A stretch of DNA of 64,000 bases from Hymenobacter sp. BT559 (GCF_016427535.1 NZ_JAELXV010000002.1:496001-560000), one strand, 5' to 3'. Numbered from the stretch's first letter, positions 1 through 9,111 are shown. The notes: a model not told the origin generated them from the sequence alone. Numbers and translations: made by a program.

Positions 1-68
1 AAAGTAGCCTCGGCGGTGCCCTAGGTCACTGCTGGGCCCGGCCTGGTGGGTAAGCAGGCACAGAGCTT

Positions 69-215
69 AGAGCGTGTTTGAATTTTTCAAACTAGGGTCA
101 TGCTGAACGCAGTGAAGCATCTCTATCGCACCGCCCAACGAGGCAGTAGAGATGTTTCGGCAAGCTCAGCATGACCCCAATTCGAGGGTATTAGTACGAA
201 ATTCAAGCGTGCTCT
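69..215. repeat. Imperfect long inverted repeat (REP-like element, copy 1)
   Basis: The first 292 bases contain no gene I can support. They hold an imperfect palindrome: an outer arm beginning near 69 matches the complement of sequence ending at 215, and an inner pair (GTCATGCTGA at about 97-106 and its complement TCAGCATGAC at about 166-175) surrounds further complementary bases (AGCATCTCTA / TAGAGATG). The core GTCATGC...GAAGCA also occurs in the inverted repeats at 26666-26783 and 48034-48134, so the three look like one dispersed family. Confidence 0.7.
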
Positions 216-292
216 TAGCCTAAAAGCTCCCTCGCTGGCCGACCTCGCGCCCTAGGTGCTGGCCTGCGGCTCGGAGCTACCAGCGCCAGGTG

Positions 293-1027
293 CTAACAGC
301 TTTGCAGTTGAAAGGAGATGGTAGCCGAGTCGGCCCCATCTACGCAGAAATATAGCAGCCCCGAGTCGCCCCAGGCAAAGTCGTTGGTGCTATCAAATTG
401 CAGCCAGAAGGTGCCCGTTGGATAAGCCCCTTGCAGCCACTGCGCGTAGCCGCCCACCCAGGAACCTAAGTCGGGCTCGCCGGCTAGCTCGGTCACGGCC
501 TCGTGGTAGGCCGTGCGCCAGTCGTCGGGGCGGAGTTGCTCGCACAAGGCCTGCACATCGGGCGCGAGGTCATCCAGCTCGTCATCGTCGGGCAGCGAGG
601 GGGCGGATTGGGTGCGTAGCGCCGTGAAGGCCAGCGTCGGCAGCATGGCCGGGCGTGGCAGCAGCACTTGCCGCTCGGGGCTAATGAGCCGGTAGGTTTT
701 CACCTGAAAATCGGCGGGGTAGCTGTCGTCATAGGGCAGCTCGCCCCAGTGGTAGTTGTGGTAAAACTGCACCACTTGTGCCTCAAAGGGCCAGGGCAGC
801 TCCCCATTCAGGCTCACCAGTTGAAAAATTAGCTCCAGCGGCTGGCCGGTTTCGGGGTTGGTCGGCCAGCTCTCGCCGGCTTCAAAATAAGGGTCGCCGC
901 CGCTGTGCGAGTATAGCTGGGAAGTAGCCGGGCGCTCGGTTAGGGTGGGTAGCAGTAGTTGCCGGGTGCGGAGCAGGCTTTGTAACCGGGTCCGGAGCTG
1001 TTCGGCCAGAGTCTGTTCGGTGTGCAT
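293..1027 (-). CDS. DUF1963/YwqG-like protein
   Basis: This 244-residue soluble protein has no signal peptide. It shows the layout of the DUF1963 (YwqG) family: a GGDP segment at about residues 43-46, a WP pair at 53-54, a GQPL...F.Q.. strand, and a C-terminal end with GDSGLLYFCVD ending in Cys. Length fits the family (about 230-280). The biochemical role of the family is not established, so none is proposed. ATG start at 1025-1027; stop TAG. It stands alone, with a dispersed inverted repeat downstream of its 3' end. Confidence 0.72.
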   Translation of the reverse strand: MHTEQTLAEQLRTRLQSLLRTRQLLLPTLTERPATSQLYSHSGGDPYFEAGESWPTNPETGQPLELIFQLVSLNGELPWPFEAQVVQFYHNYHWGELPYDDSYPADFQVKTYRLISPERQVLLPRPAMLPTLAFTALRTQSAPSLPDDDELDDLAPDVQALCEQLRPDDWRTAYHEAVTELAGEPDLGSWVGGYAQWLQGAYPTGTFWLQFDSTNDFAWGDSGLLYFCVDGADSATISFQLQSC

Positions 1028-1126
1028 GCTGGGGCAGTATCAATTCTGTAGGAGTACTTATTGCTACCTAGGGCCAAACTAGCGGCATCCGCGGGCCGCA
1101 GCCCAGCGGCTTGCTAGCCAGCGCAC

Positions 1127-1864
1127 TCAATTGTCCGAGTGGCTGAGCACGCGGAAGCTCAGGCGTAGCAGAGCCTGCCGCGTGGTGTCGAGCTGGTCGG
1201 CCACTACCGGAATGCGCTTGCGGCGCTTGCCGTGCTGGAAGTACGTGTAGAGGGTGTCGGGCCGGGGGCGGTCGGGCCGCAGCGGGTAGGCCCGCACGTA
1301 CACCACCGAATCACTAACGCGGGCCTCGGCCACGGGCCCAAACGGGTAGTCCATTAGGTAGGAGTTGCGCTCGTAGGTGTTGCCGGCTGGCCAGCGCCGA
1401 TGCTCCAGCAGCGCCAGACGCCAGGAGTAGGTAATCGACATGCGGAGCGGGGTGCCGTCGGCGGTTTCAGCCACCTTGGGCTCGGTGCTGGCTTCGGCGA
1501 AAAAATCCCAGTGGTAGCCGGGCTGCTCATACTCCTCCAGCCGCAGATAGGTGCGGCGAAACGTGAGCGTATCGAGCCGGGCCGCCGCAGCCACCGACGC
1601 CGGCACAAACTGCACGCGCAGCAGCACTTGGCTGCGGTGCGCATTGCTGAGCTGAAAAAGAATGTCGGTATACAACGAGTCAGGCGCCCAAAAGCTCTCC
1701 AGCGTGTCTTGTCGGTTGAGGATGGGGCGGTAGCGGGGCGCCATTGTTTCGAGCAGCGGGACTAGGCGCGGCGGCCGCTCCGGTGTTTCGGGCGTCTGGC
1801 AGGCGCCGAGGCCGAGCAGCCCGGTAGTCAGGCCCCCTAAGGCAGTGCGAAGGCGGTGCGGCAT
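1127..1864 (-). CDS. Putative lipoprotein of unknown function
   Basis: This 245-residue protein is not recognised. The start is placed at the ATG at 1862-1864 rather than further upstream, because the protein then begins with a lipoprotein signal: basic N-end (MPHRLR), hydrophobic stretch and lipobox LGAC at about residues 18-21. The mature part is rich in Arg, Tyr and Thr with beta-like alternation and has no catalytic motif I can name. It is probably anchored to the inner leaflet of the outer membrane or in the periplasm. The family is unknown; the lipoprotein call is an inference from the N-terminus. Confidence 0.6.
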   Translation of the reverse strand: MPHRLRTALGGLTTGLLGLGACQTPETPERPPRLVPLLETMAPRYRPILNRQDTLESFWAPDSLYTDILFQLSNAHRSQVLLRVQFVPASVAAAARLDTLTFRRTYLRLEEYEQPGYHWDFFAEASTEPKVAETADGTPLRMSITYSWRLALLEHRRWPAGNTYERNSYLMDYPFGPVAEARVSDSVVYVRAYPLRPDRPRPDTLYTYFQHGKRRKRIPVVADQLDTTRQALLRLSFRVLSHSDN

Positions 1865-2085
1865 AGCATTACCGGCAGATAGCAAAGGGACCAGCGGTGC
1901 CCGGCCGGAATTCCTGCCCGATACGCATGTTGCTGGTGTCGTGTTGGGGGCCAACGGTGTGAAAGCACGCACTGCTTGAATAAAGTAAAAGCTGCGCAGC
2001 TCGCGGTAGCTGTTGTAGCCCTACGCCCAAGCCGCCCCACACCTAGGGCTGACATTAGCGAGATGACACAGGCGCTAGTTGACGT

Positions 2086-4029
2086 TTATCTTTCCTTAAG
2101 GCGAATGCGCTTCTTGAATTTCTCCTGGCCGTTTACCAGCACCTTCAAATAAAAGCGCCCCTTGGGAAAGCGGCTGAGGTCGTAGGTAAAGGTGCCTTCC
2201 TTGAGCTGTGGGTAGCGGTGCTCTTCCACCACCGCGTTGCCGGGGTCGGTCACGAGCTGCACCACTAGGTCCTCCGGAAAGTTGGCGTAGTAGTCGAACG
2301 TCGTGGGGCCGTTGGTGCTGGTAGGGTAGAGCCCAAACGAAGTTTGCGCCGTGACGGGGGCCACCGGCTGCCCCACCGCAAAGTCATACACCACCGAGGA
2401 GCCAAAGTCCGACTCGAAGTCCTTGAGCATAGCCCCAGCGGCGTTGAGCAGGCGCAACTTGCCGCGGCCGCCCCTAGGGTTAGCCCAAAACTCCAGCCCG
2501 TTGTTGGCCGAGTCGAGCAGCGCAAATCGGTACTGGCCGGTGGGCAGATGCAGCGTGTCGCGGTATAAGGTATTGGCCTTGAGTGAGCCCGCCGGCCGCT
2601 GCCGCCACACTTTGCCCGCGTTGTCGGTCAGGGTGTAACTGTTCTGCCCCGGCTGGTTGTTGGTTTGCAGTTGCACGACCAGGTCGCCGCCGTGTGTGGG
2701 CGCCGCTTCGTAGGGGCTGGCCAGGCGGTTGTCGGCGGTGTATTGGTCGGCCTTGCCGTTGGGGCGCAGCAACTCGGCCACGAAGGTGTGGCGCCCCGCC
2801 TGCCCGGCGATAGTGCCCGGTAGGTCGATAACCGTGGACGCGCTGGGCGCCAGGCTGCCCCGCCACTGGTACTGCTTCAGGGCACTGCCAGCCGAGCCGT
2901 AGCGCACCGCCAGGCTGCGCACCGGCGTGGCACCCATGTTCTTGACGATGATGCGAGGCTGCATGGAGGCCGGATTGTCGCGCCGATAAATATCCTGCAG
3001 CGAAGGCCGCACGATGGCTTCCAGCGCTACGTCGTGCTGGGCGGCGGCCTTGCGATACTGCACTAGGTAGGCCGAAATCACTTCGTCGGCGCTGGGTGTC
3101 GCAGCTGCGGTGTAGGGCTGCATGGTCAGGTCTAGGGTGTGGTGGCTGCCGCCGAGCACAGGCAGGTTGTATAGGTCAGGCTGCATGAGGTCGCCGGGGC
3201 ACCAGTTGGCGCGGCTGTATATCCAAGTGCCCGCCTGGGGGTAGAGCGGGTTGTCGCCACATTGCTTCCAGATGGGGCGCTTGTCAAACAGCTTGCCGTC
3301 GACCCACAGCTCCCGGTACTTGTCGCAAAATTCGCCGCAGCCGTCGGGCTTGTCCATGCCGTGGCCGGTTTGCACCACGCGCAGCCGCGCAAAGGCCGCG
3401 TCCTTGGCCGCTGTGAAGTCCACGGGCTTGAGCAGGTTTTCGATGCTGTTGGCCGGGTCGCCATAGCGAAACGAGCCGTCGTAGATTTTCTGGATGCTGA
3501 TGGGCTCCCAGGCCGGGCGGCCCTTCACGATTTCAAAGTCGAGGGTCACGCTCCAGCCCCGGTCCTGGTTGGGCTCGTAGCCAGTGTGGTTGTACTCTAT
3601 CTCCACGCTGTCGCGCAGCAGCAGGCTAAAATCGGTGATGTCCACTTCCCAGTTGAAGTGCCAATCCTTGCCAAACGCGCCGCCATAGGGCGTCAGCATC
3701 CGCCCCACTTCGTAGTCTTGCGAGGCGCCCTTCACGCCGCCCGTGCGCCGGATAGTGATGCGGTCGTTGTAGTCCCAGTCGGCGCAGCGCATGCCGTCGG
3801 GGCATCCTAGGCGCACGTTTAGCTTGATGCTCCGAATACCTTCTTTGGCCGCCGGAAACCGCCCCCAGGCTTTGTAGACGTTGGTGCCCTTAGACGGGTC
3901 CGTCACGACCGCGACGCGCCGGTGCGTAACCACATGTAGCGTGTCGGCGGCGCGGGTGGCCGTGGCAACAAGGGTGAGAACAATCGCAAATAGAAAAGCG
4001 AAAAACTTAGACGTAGAGGGTGCGAGCAT
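2086..4029 (-). CDS. Secreted PNGase F-like protein with T9SS-like C-terminal domain
   Basis: 647 residues with a cleavable signal peptide (about 1-27). Residues about 30-310 resemble the N- and C-terminal domains of F-type peptide-N4-(N-acetylglucosaminyl)asparagine amidase, which removes N-glycans from glycoproteins. Recognisable blocks are CADWD (82-86), YEVGRMLTPYGG (106-117), TGHG (221-224) and CGEFC (231-235). D86, E107 and E233 are candidate equivalents of the PNGase F acidic catalytic residues by position, not by alignment. The last 85 or so residues resemble a type IX secretion sorting domain, ending in KKRIRLKER. The middle part is extra beta-rich sequence absent from the 314-residue classical enzyme. 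Predicted to be exported or surface-attached. It is a single gene with no sugar-utilisation operon around it. Confidence 0.72.
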   Translation of the reverse strand: MLAPSTSKFFAFLFAIVLTLVATATRAADTLHVVTHRRVAVVTDPSKGTNVYKAWGRFPAAKEGIRSIKLNVRLGCPDGMRCADWDYNDRITIRRTGGVKGASQDYEVGRMLTPYGGAFGKDWHFNWEVDITDFSLLLRDSVEIEYNHTGYEPNQDRGWSVTLDFEIVKGRPAWEPISIQKIYDGSFRYGDPANSIENLLKPVDFTAAKDAAFARLRVVQTGHGMDKPDGCGEFCDKYRELWVDGKLFDKRPIWKQCGDNPLYPQAGTWIYSRANWCPGDLMQPDLYNLPVLGGSHHTLDLTMQPYTAAATPSADEVISAYLVQYRKAAAQHDVALEAIVRPSLQDIYRRDNPASMQPRIIVKNMGATPVRSLAVRYGSAGSALKQYQWRGSLAPSASTVIDLPGTIAGQAGRHTFVAELLRPNGKADQYTADNRLASPYEAAPTHGGDLVVQLQTNNQPGQNSYTLTDNAGKVWRQRPAGSLKANTLYRDTLHLPTGQYRFALLDSANNGLEFWANPRGGRGKLRLLNAAGAMLKDFESDFGSSVVYDFAVGQPVAPVTAQTSFGLYPTSTNGPTTFDYYANFPEDLVVQLVTDPGNAVVEEHRYPQLKEGTFTYDLSRFPKGRFYLKVLVNGQEKFKKRIRLKER

Positions 4030-4374
4030 TGGGGGCAGGCGTAAGAGTAGGCAAATGTCCTATTTATTCTGCCTAGGTTGCTTGCGCAGCATTTTGTGCG
4101 GCAGCACCTCGCTCGGCCTTTATTTACTGAAACCGGTAGATACGAGCTAACATGCGCTCTTCTATGCAAGTGAAAATTGGCTAGCCGACCACAGCGGCAT
4201 GGATTTTTCGTCATTAATAGCTTTATCGAGTGCATCAAGCGTAAAGCTAATTTTCCGCGGGATGTGTACGACCCAGCCACCTAGCACGCCATTGTCCCGC
4301 TGAGTTAACCAGTGGTAGCTGTTTGAGATTTACCAAGGGCGAGTACAAAGCCCGCCAACCTATTTTCGCGCTCC
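4030..4374. other. Intergenic region between divergent genes
   Basis: This 345-bp gap separates the PNGase F-like gene (minus) from the nucleotidyltransferase gene (plus). I see no convincing coding sequence. TATTTTCG at 4361-4368, six bases before the ATG at 4375, is one mismatch from the Bacteroidota -7 element TAnnTTTG and would give a leaderless or nearly leaderless transcript; no clear -33 element is visible. Confidence 0.5.
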
Positions 4375-5283
4375 ATGTCAACTACTAAACCACGTACCCT
4401 GCTGGTGCTGGCCGGGGGCCTCGGCAGCCGCTACGGCAGCCTCAAGCAAATCGACGGCATCACGCCGCACGGCGAAAGCATCCTGGAGTTTTCGGTGTTC
4501 GACGCGCTGGCGGCGGGCTTTACCAAGTTTGTATTCATCATCAACCGGCAGATTCCGGCGGCCTTTACCGAGCGGCTGACGGTCGTGCTCACGCAGCGGC
4601 AGGCCGAGGTGCACTGGGTAGTGCAGGACCCGGCCGTGGGCGTGCTGCCGGGCCTAAGCTATTCCGAACGTACCAAGCCCTGGGGCACCGGCCAAGCGGT
4701 GCTATGCGCTCAGCCGGTCATCGCCGAGCCCTTCACCGTCCTCAACGCCGACGACTTCTACGGCCGTGAGCTGTACCCGCTGGCCAGCCAGGCGCTGGGC
4801 GAGGTCGATGCCGCCACTTACCAGCTGCTGGCCTTCCCGGTGGCGGCCACGCTAAGCGAGCAAGGCGTGGTATCGCGGGGTATTTGCCAGGTCGATGGCC
4901 AGGGCTGGCTGCAAAGCATTGATGAGCAGCACAGCCTGCGGCGTGAGGCCGACGGCGTTGTGTACGAGAAAGATGGGCAGCAACTAACGCTGCCGCCCGA
5001 CCAGCCGGTATCGATGAACTGCTGGGTGTTCGACCCGTCAATATTCGAGCACCTAGGGTCGCTTTTCGCGCAGTTCTTGGGCGCGGCCCCCGCGCCAACC
5101 AGCGAGTTTTACTTGCCGGTGGCCGTGCAGACGCTGCTGGCCGAGGACCTCATCCGGGTGCGAGTACGGCTGTCGCCTTCGCGCTGGATGGGCGTTACCT
5201 ACGCCGGCGACAAGGAGCAGTTGGTAGAGTTTGTGCAGCAGGAAATCGCTCAGCACCGCTACCCGGCGCCGCTATGGACCTAA
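4375..5283 (+). CDS. Sugar-1-phosphate nucleotidyltransferase family protein
   Basis: 302 residues with the N-terminal signature of NTP-sugar nucleotidyltransferases: LAGGLGSRYG at 12-21 with Lys24, then NADD (124-127), the usual metal and nucleotide site. Such enzymes join a sugar-1-phosphate to an NTP to make an NDP-sugar. The next gene begins inside its last codons (10-nt overlap, ATGGACCTAA) and encodes a kinase of the N-acetylhexosamine kinase type. The two probably act in sequence: kinase makes the sugar-1-phosphate, this enzyme activates it. The sugar is not readable from sequence. No membrane segments; cytoplasmic. Confidence 0.78.
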   Translation: MSTTKPRTLLVLAGGLGSRYGSLKQIDGITPHGESILEFSVFDALAAGFTKFVFIINRQIPAAFTERLTVVLTQRQAEVHWVVQDPAVGVLPGLSYSERTKPWGTGQAVLCAQPVIAEPFTVLNADDFYGRELYPLASQALGEVDAATYQLLAFPVAATLSEQGVVSRGICQVDGQGWLQSIDEQHSLRREADGVVYEKDGQQLTLPPDQPVSMNCWVFDPSIFEHLGSLFAQFLGAAPAPTSEFYLPVAVQTLLAEDLIRVRVRLSPSRWMGVTYAGDKEQLVEFVQQEIAQHRYPAPLWT

Positions 5284-6311
5284 GGGCTATCGCGCGCCAT
5301 TTTCCGGCTTGCAGCAGCGGCGAGCTGCGCATCACGCCAATTACCGATGGCCTCATTAATGCCACGTACCGAGTAGAGCTAGTCGGGCAGGCGCAGCATT
5401 TTATCCTGCAAAAAATAAACTCCGCTATCTTCCAAAGCCCCGCGGCGGTGGTGCGCAACCACAACCTGGTCAACGAGCTGCTAGCCCAAGCGGACTACCC
5501 TAGGGCCCTGGTGCGGCAGCGCCCAACCGCCACTGGCCTCTACTTGCTAGACGACGCAAACAGCGCCTGGCGCCTGCTAGATTTCGTGCCGGGCGCGCAT
5601 ACGCTGCACAAAGCCGACCGCCCAGCTACGGCCTTCGAGGCTGCCAAAATCCTGAGTGAGTTCCTGTTTTACCTCAACCAGCATCCTGCCGCGGAGCCCG
5701 AAGAGACCTTGCCCGGCTTCGTGGATTTCGGCAAGCGGATGCGTGACTACCAGGCGGCCCTAGGGTCGGCTAGCCCCGCGCGGCGTCAGCAAGCCGCGGC
5801 CGCCATCCGCCAAGTCAACGACCATCTGGCGCTGCCCGACCAGTGGCTAGCTTGGCAGGCCACCGGCCAGCTACCCCGCCGCCTCATCCACGGTGACCCC
5901 AAAATCAGCAACGTGCTCTTCGACGAGGCCGGCCGCGGCCTGTGCGTAATCGACCTCGATACGGTAATGTTGGCCACGCTGCTCTACGACTTTGGCGACA
6001 TGGCGCGCTCTTACACCAACACCGCGACGGAGGACGACGCCCAGGCCGCCAGCGTATTTGACCCGGAAATGTACCTGGCCGTGAAGCAGGGCTTCCGGTA
6101 CCACCTAGGGGGCCTGCTGGCGCCTATCGAGGCCGAAAACCTGGACTACGCCGCCCAGACGGTCATCTTCATCCAGGCCGTTCGGTTTCTGACCGACTAC
6201 CTCAAAGGCGACGTGTACTACGCCACGCGCTACGCCACCCAAAACCTCGACCGGGCGCAAAACCAGTTGCATTTGCTCACAGAGCTACGGCGCTTTCTAG
6301 GAGTACATTAA
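5274..6311 (+). CDS. Phosphotransferase of the aminoglycoside/N-acetylhexosamine 1-kinase type
   Basis: 345 residues with the APH fold signature: catalytic-loop motif HGDPKISN at 206-213 (catalytic Asp208, Asn213), followed by the magnesium motif IDLDT at 226-230 and LYDFGD. The combination HGDPK/IDLDTVM and the N-terminal INATYRVE segment is closer to NahK-like N-acetylhexosamine 1-kinases than to antibiotic kinases. It is translationally coupled to the preceding nucleotidyltransferase (overlap 5274-5283), suggesting a two-step route from free hexosamine to NDP-sugar, for salvage or cell-wall/glycan use. Substrate is inferred from family and context only. Confidence 0.75.
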   Translation: MDLRAIARHFPACSSGELRITPITDGLINATYRVELVGQAQHFILQKINSAIFQSPAAVVRNHNLVNELLAQADYPRALVRQRPTATGLYLLDDANSAWRLLDFVPGAHTLHKADRPATAFEAAKILSEFLFYLNQHPAAEPEETLPGFVDFGKRMRDYQAALGSASPARRQQAAAAIRQVNDHLALPDQWLAWQATGQLPRRLIHGDPKISNVLFDEAGRGLCVIDLDTVMLATLLYDFGDMARSYTNTATEDDAQAASVFDPEMYLAVKQGFRYHLGGLLAPIEAENLDYAAQTVIFIQAVRFLTDYLKGDVYYATRYATQNLDRAQNQLHLLTELRRFLGVH

Positions 6312-6352
6312 CGCTTGTGATATCGCCAAGAAAACCGTGAATAAAGTGGGCT

Positions 6353-7105
6353 TTAACTACCTAGCAGCCAGCGGCGCAACTCGGGGGTGCGGTGAGTGCT
6401 GCTAGTAAGAGTAACAGCCTGGTTTTTGAGGTGCACCACCAGGGTATCATTGAAGTAAGGCTCTAGCCGCTCCACGGCCCGCAAGTGCACCATTTCGCTG
6501 CGATTGAGGCGAAAAAATGTGGCTGGGTCGAGCACGGCTTCGAGCTGGCTCAGGGTTTCGCTTAGCACAAAGCTGCGGCCCTGCTGGTCTACGGCATGGG
6601 TCACGCCATTGCGCAGCTGAAAGTAAGCCAGCTCGCTGACATCGAGCAGGTAGAGGCCAGTGCGAGCCTTGCTTACCAGCCGCTCTTTGTAGCGCGGGGC
6701 GGGCGCGGCCAGGGCCGCTAGGTGGCGCAGGGCGTCGGCCTGGAAGGAACTGCGCAAGCGCTCAAACTTCTGCAAGGCTGCCGCTAAGGCTTCGTAGCGC
6801 AGGGGCTTGAGCACATAGGCAATGCCATTCTGCTCGAAGGCCTGGGTCAGAAAGGTGTCGTAGGCTGTCACAAATACCACCGGACTACTCACCGGCACCT
6901 GGCTAAACAGCTGAAAAACATTGCCATCGAGCAGCTCGATGTCGGACAAGATGAGGTCGGGAGCCGGGTGGGTCCGCAAAAACGCCACGGCCTCACTCAC
7001 CTGCTGGCATTCGCCCACTACCGTGCCAGCGGGGTAAAACTGCAGCACCAAGCGGCGCAGCTGGGCTAGGGCCGGTTCTTCATCTTCTAGGAGCAGTAAG
7101 CGCAT
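6353..7105 (-). CDS. LytTR-type response regulator
   Basis: 250 residues: receiver domain (about 1-120) with acidic pocket EDEE at 7-10 and phospho-acceptor Asp55 in LILSDIELLDG, then a C-terminal LytTR DNA-binding domain (about 145-248) with the typical FFRLNRSEMVHL segment. Start is the ATG at 7103-7105, where the receiver begins immediately; an upstream extension lacks homology-like sequence. The cognate kinase gene lies upstream on the same strand and its 3' end overlaps this start by 26 bases (7080-7105), so the pair is translationally coupled. Confidence 0.88.
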   Translation of the reverse strand: MRLLLLEDEEPALAQLRRLVLQFYPAGTVVGECQQVSEAVAFLRTHPAPDLILSDIELLDGNVFQLFSQVPVSSPVVFVTAYDTFLTQAFEQNGIAYVLKPLRYEALAAALQKFERLRSSFQADALRHLAALAAPAPRYKERLVSKARTGLYLLDVSELAYFQLRNGVTHAVDQQGRSFVLSETLSQLEAVLDPATFFRLNRSEMVHLRAVERLEPYFNDTLVVHLKNQAVTLTSSTHRTPELRRWLLGS

Positions 7106-8147
7106 GGGTAGGGGGCGAGGGGAGGGCCGCCAGTAGCGGCACCGTAACGGCAAAGTACGCGGGCTCATCCTCGACCACTAGGGGCAAGTCGGTGAGCAAG
7201 GCCAGGCGGGCGCGCAGCCCCGGCAGGCCACTGCCCGTGCCCTCGGCCGGTGTGGGCCTAGGGCGGCGCGGGTGCGCCAGGCGCAGGGCCGCCGGTGTAA
7301 GGGTGAGGCGAATGAGCAGCGGCTGCTGCCGGCTGGCTAGGTTGTGCTTCACGGCGTTGGTAAGCAGCTCTTGCAGCACGCCCGGCGGCACCAGCCGCTC
7401 GGCCTGCTCGGCGGGTGTCAGCTGCACATCCTCCTCAAACACGTAGGCCGCCCCAAAGCGCCGCTGCAGCAAAAACTGATAATCGCGGGCAAAGGCCAGC
7501 TCTTCGGCCACCGGCACGGCCTCGCGCTGCGTGGCCCGCACTAGGTAGCGGTAGAGGCTGGCCAGGTGCGTCACGTAGTCGAGGGCGGCCTCGTTGGTAG
7601 GCTCGATGAGCGCGGACAGAATGTTGAGATTATTGAATAGGAAATGAGGGTCGACGTGCTGTTGCAAAGCTTGCAGCCGGGCTTGAGTAGCGGCTTTTTC
7701 GGCCTGCTCCAGGGCTAGGCGTACCTGGCTGGCGTGCTGCTGATAGAGAAACGGCAGATACACGCTGCCCACCAGCAAGTATAGCAAGAGCAGGGCCGCC
7801 AAGCCCCGGGCCACCTCGTACCAGCTGCCGTAGTCGCCGCGGCCTAGGTGGGCCAGCAGCAGCGCGCCTTGCAACAACTGCACTAGCCCCACAAAGAGCA
7901 CGGCCCCCCGCCACAGCAGCCCGAAGTAGTAGCCCGCCCGCCCGCTGGCCTGGCCGCGGCGCGTGGCGCGCCCGTGCAGGCGGTCGAGCAGATGCACCAC
8001 TAGCAGGGCTTCTAGAAACAGCCAAAACGGCGCGTCGGGAAATAGGTAGAAGTCCTCGGCGCGCTCGGCCATTGTCAGGCGCGTGTACACGGCCAGCAGC
8101 AAGGCCAGGCCGAAGACGAACAGGTAAAACCAGGGTTGCTTGCGCAT
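7080..8147 (-). CDS. LytS/YehU-type sensor histidine kinase
   Basis: 355 residues. Four hydrophobic segments in the first ~140 residues form a small membrane sensor without a periplasmic domain. A coiled region leads to the His_kinase motif with PHFLFNNLNIL; the phospho-acceptor His is about residue 168. The C-terminal ATPase region has an N box (ELLTNAVKHN) and a G box (GSGLPGLRARL). The ATG at 8145-8147 is preferred to a TTG ten codons upstream because it starts directly before the first membrane helix. It phosphorylates, by inference, the overlapping LytTR regulator. The sensed signal is unknown. Confidence 0.87.
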   Translation of the reverse strand: MRKQPWFYLFVFGLALLLAVYTRLTMAERAEDFYLFPDAPFWLFLEALLVVHLLDRLHGRATRRGQASGRAGYYFGLLWRGAVLFVGLVQLLQGALLLAHLGRGDYGSWYEVARGLAALLLLYLLVGSVYLPFLYQQHASQVRLALEQAEKAATQARLQALQQHVDPHFLFNNLNILSALIEPTNEAALDYVTHLASLYRYLVRATQREAVPVAEELAFARDYQFLLQRRFGAAYVFEEDVQLTPAEQAERLVPPGVLQELLTNAVKHNLASRQQPLLIRLTLTPAALRLAHPRRPRPTPAEGTGSGLPGLRARLALLTDLPLVVEDEPAYFAVTVPLLAALPSPPTHALTAPRR

Positions 8148-8188
8148 GGGAGGCCGCAAGGTAGAAGACGCTGCCAAAGCGACCTAGG

Positions 8189-8968
8189 CTACTGGCCCGC
8201 CGGCTTCACCGGCTGGCCCTTCTCGTCGAGGAAGCGCAGCACCGGCTGGTTGCTCTTATCGACGCCGATGGTGAGGCGGGTGCGGCCCTGGCTGTCTTTG
8301 AAATCGAGCGTTGATTGCTCGGTGTTGGCCACCAGCATCACGCGGTTTTCGCCCTTTTGGTCGGCCATAAGCAGGGCCGAGGAGCGGCCGGCTGTGGTGC
8401 CCACGTATAGGCGGGTTTGCAAGCCTAGCTTACCGGCTTTCTGGGCTTGTTGCTGTTGCTCGGGCGTGGCGGCTTTATATTTTTCTTCCAGGGTGGTCAT
8501 CGACTCGTTGGGCGCATCATTGAAAGTGAGGCCGGCCTTGTAGCCACCGCCATGCTCCTGGTAGTTGAGGGCAATGACTTGGTCCTGACCAAAGCGGTCG
8601 AGCGAGAAGTGCCCGCCGGCTGATACCCGGCCCGCCGAGTCGCGCTGCCCCCCGAAAATCAGGCCGCCGCACTCCTCACCCTTGGTGTTGTAGAACAGCA
8701 TGCCGGGGTGCTCACGCTTGAAATCAAGGTGCTTGCCATCGATGGTCACGCCCTGCGGAAAGCGCTCTTGGTTGCTCATTATCATCTTCACCGTGCCATC
8801 GCGCTCCACTAGGTTGAGGCGCTCTACCGAAACCTCGCTGAAGCGAACCGGCTTGTCGGGCTTGCTGAAGGCAAACAGCAGCCCTGTGAGCGGGAGCAGG
8901 GTAGCCGCTAGGGCGTAGGCTTTCAGAAATTTTACGTCGCGGGCGAGTTTCTCAGTGGTCGTGCTCAT
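8189..8968 (-). CDS. Single-pass membrane protein of unknown function
   Basis: 259 residues. A short cytoplasmic N-end with charged residues is followed by one hydrophobic helix (about 18-33). The rest is extracytoplasmic with recurring beta-type blocks built on the pattern 'DG.xKM.MSNxERFP', 'KGEECGGLIFGG' and 'DFKDSQGRTRLTIGVD'. I recall similar uncharacterised proteins in Bacteroidota but cannot name a family. ATG at 8966-8968 is chosen since longer starts add Arg-rich, low-complexity sequence. Gene stands between the kinase gene and a lipoprotein gene, all on the minus strand, without clear operon coupling. Confidence 0.65.
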   Translation of the reverse strand: MSTTTEKLARDVKFLKAYALAATLLPLTGLLFAFSKPDKPVRFSEVSVERLNLVERDGTVKMIMSNQERFPQGVTIDGKHLDFKREHPGMLFYNTKGEECGGLIFGGQRDSAGRVSAGGHFSLDRFGQDQVIALNYQEHGGGYKAGLTFNDAPNESMTTLEEKYKAATPEQQQQAQKAGKLGLQTRLYVGTTAGRSSALLMADQKGENRVMLVANTEQSTLDFKDSQGRTRLTIGVDKSNQPVLRFLDEKGQPVKPAGQ

Positions 8969-9111
8969 GGCCGAGTAGGGGAGAGGCAGTGATTGATGCC
9001 CCAAAGCTGCGCCGCCCCCGTCGCGAGCGCTTGCCTTTTCGCGCCAATGCCGGAAAAACCGCGCGAGTGCCGGAAAAGCCACCGCGAATACCTACACCCC
9101 ATCTTCGTAGC

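Noticed and set aside
1837-2055. 72-codon minus-strand frame upstream of the lipoprotein gene
   Set aside because: Overlaps the signal peptide region of the lipoprotein gene and has no supporting features.
3262-3810. 182-codon plus-strand frame inside the PNGase F-like gene
   Set aside because: Antisense shadow in GC-rich DNA.
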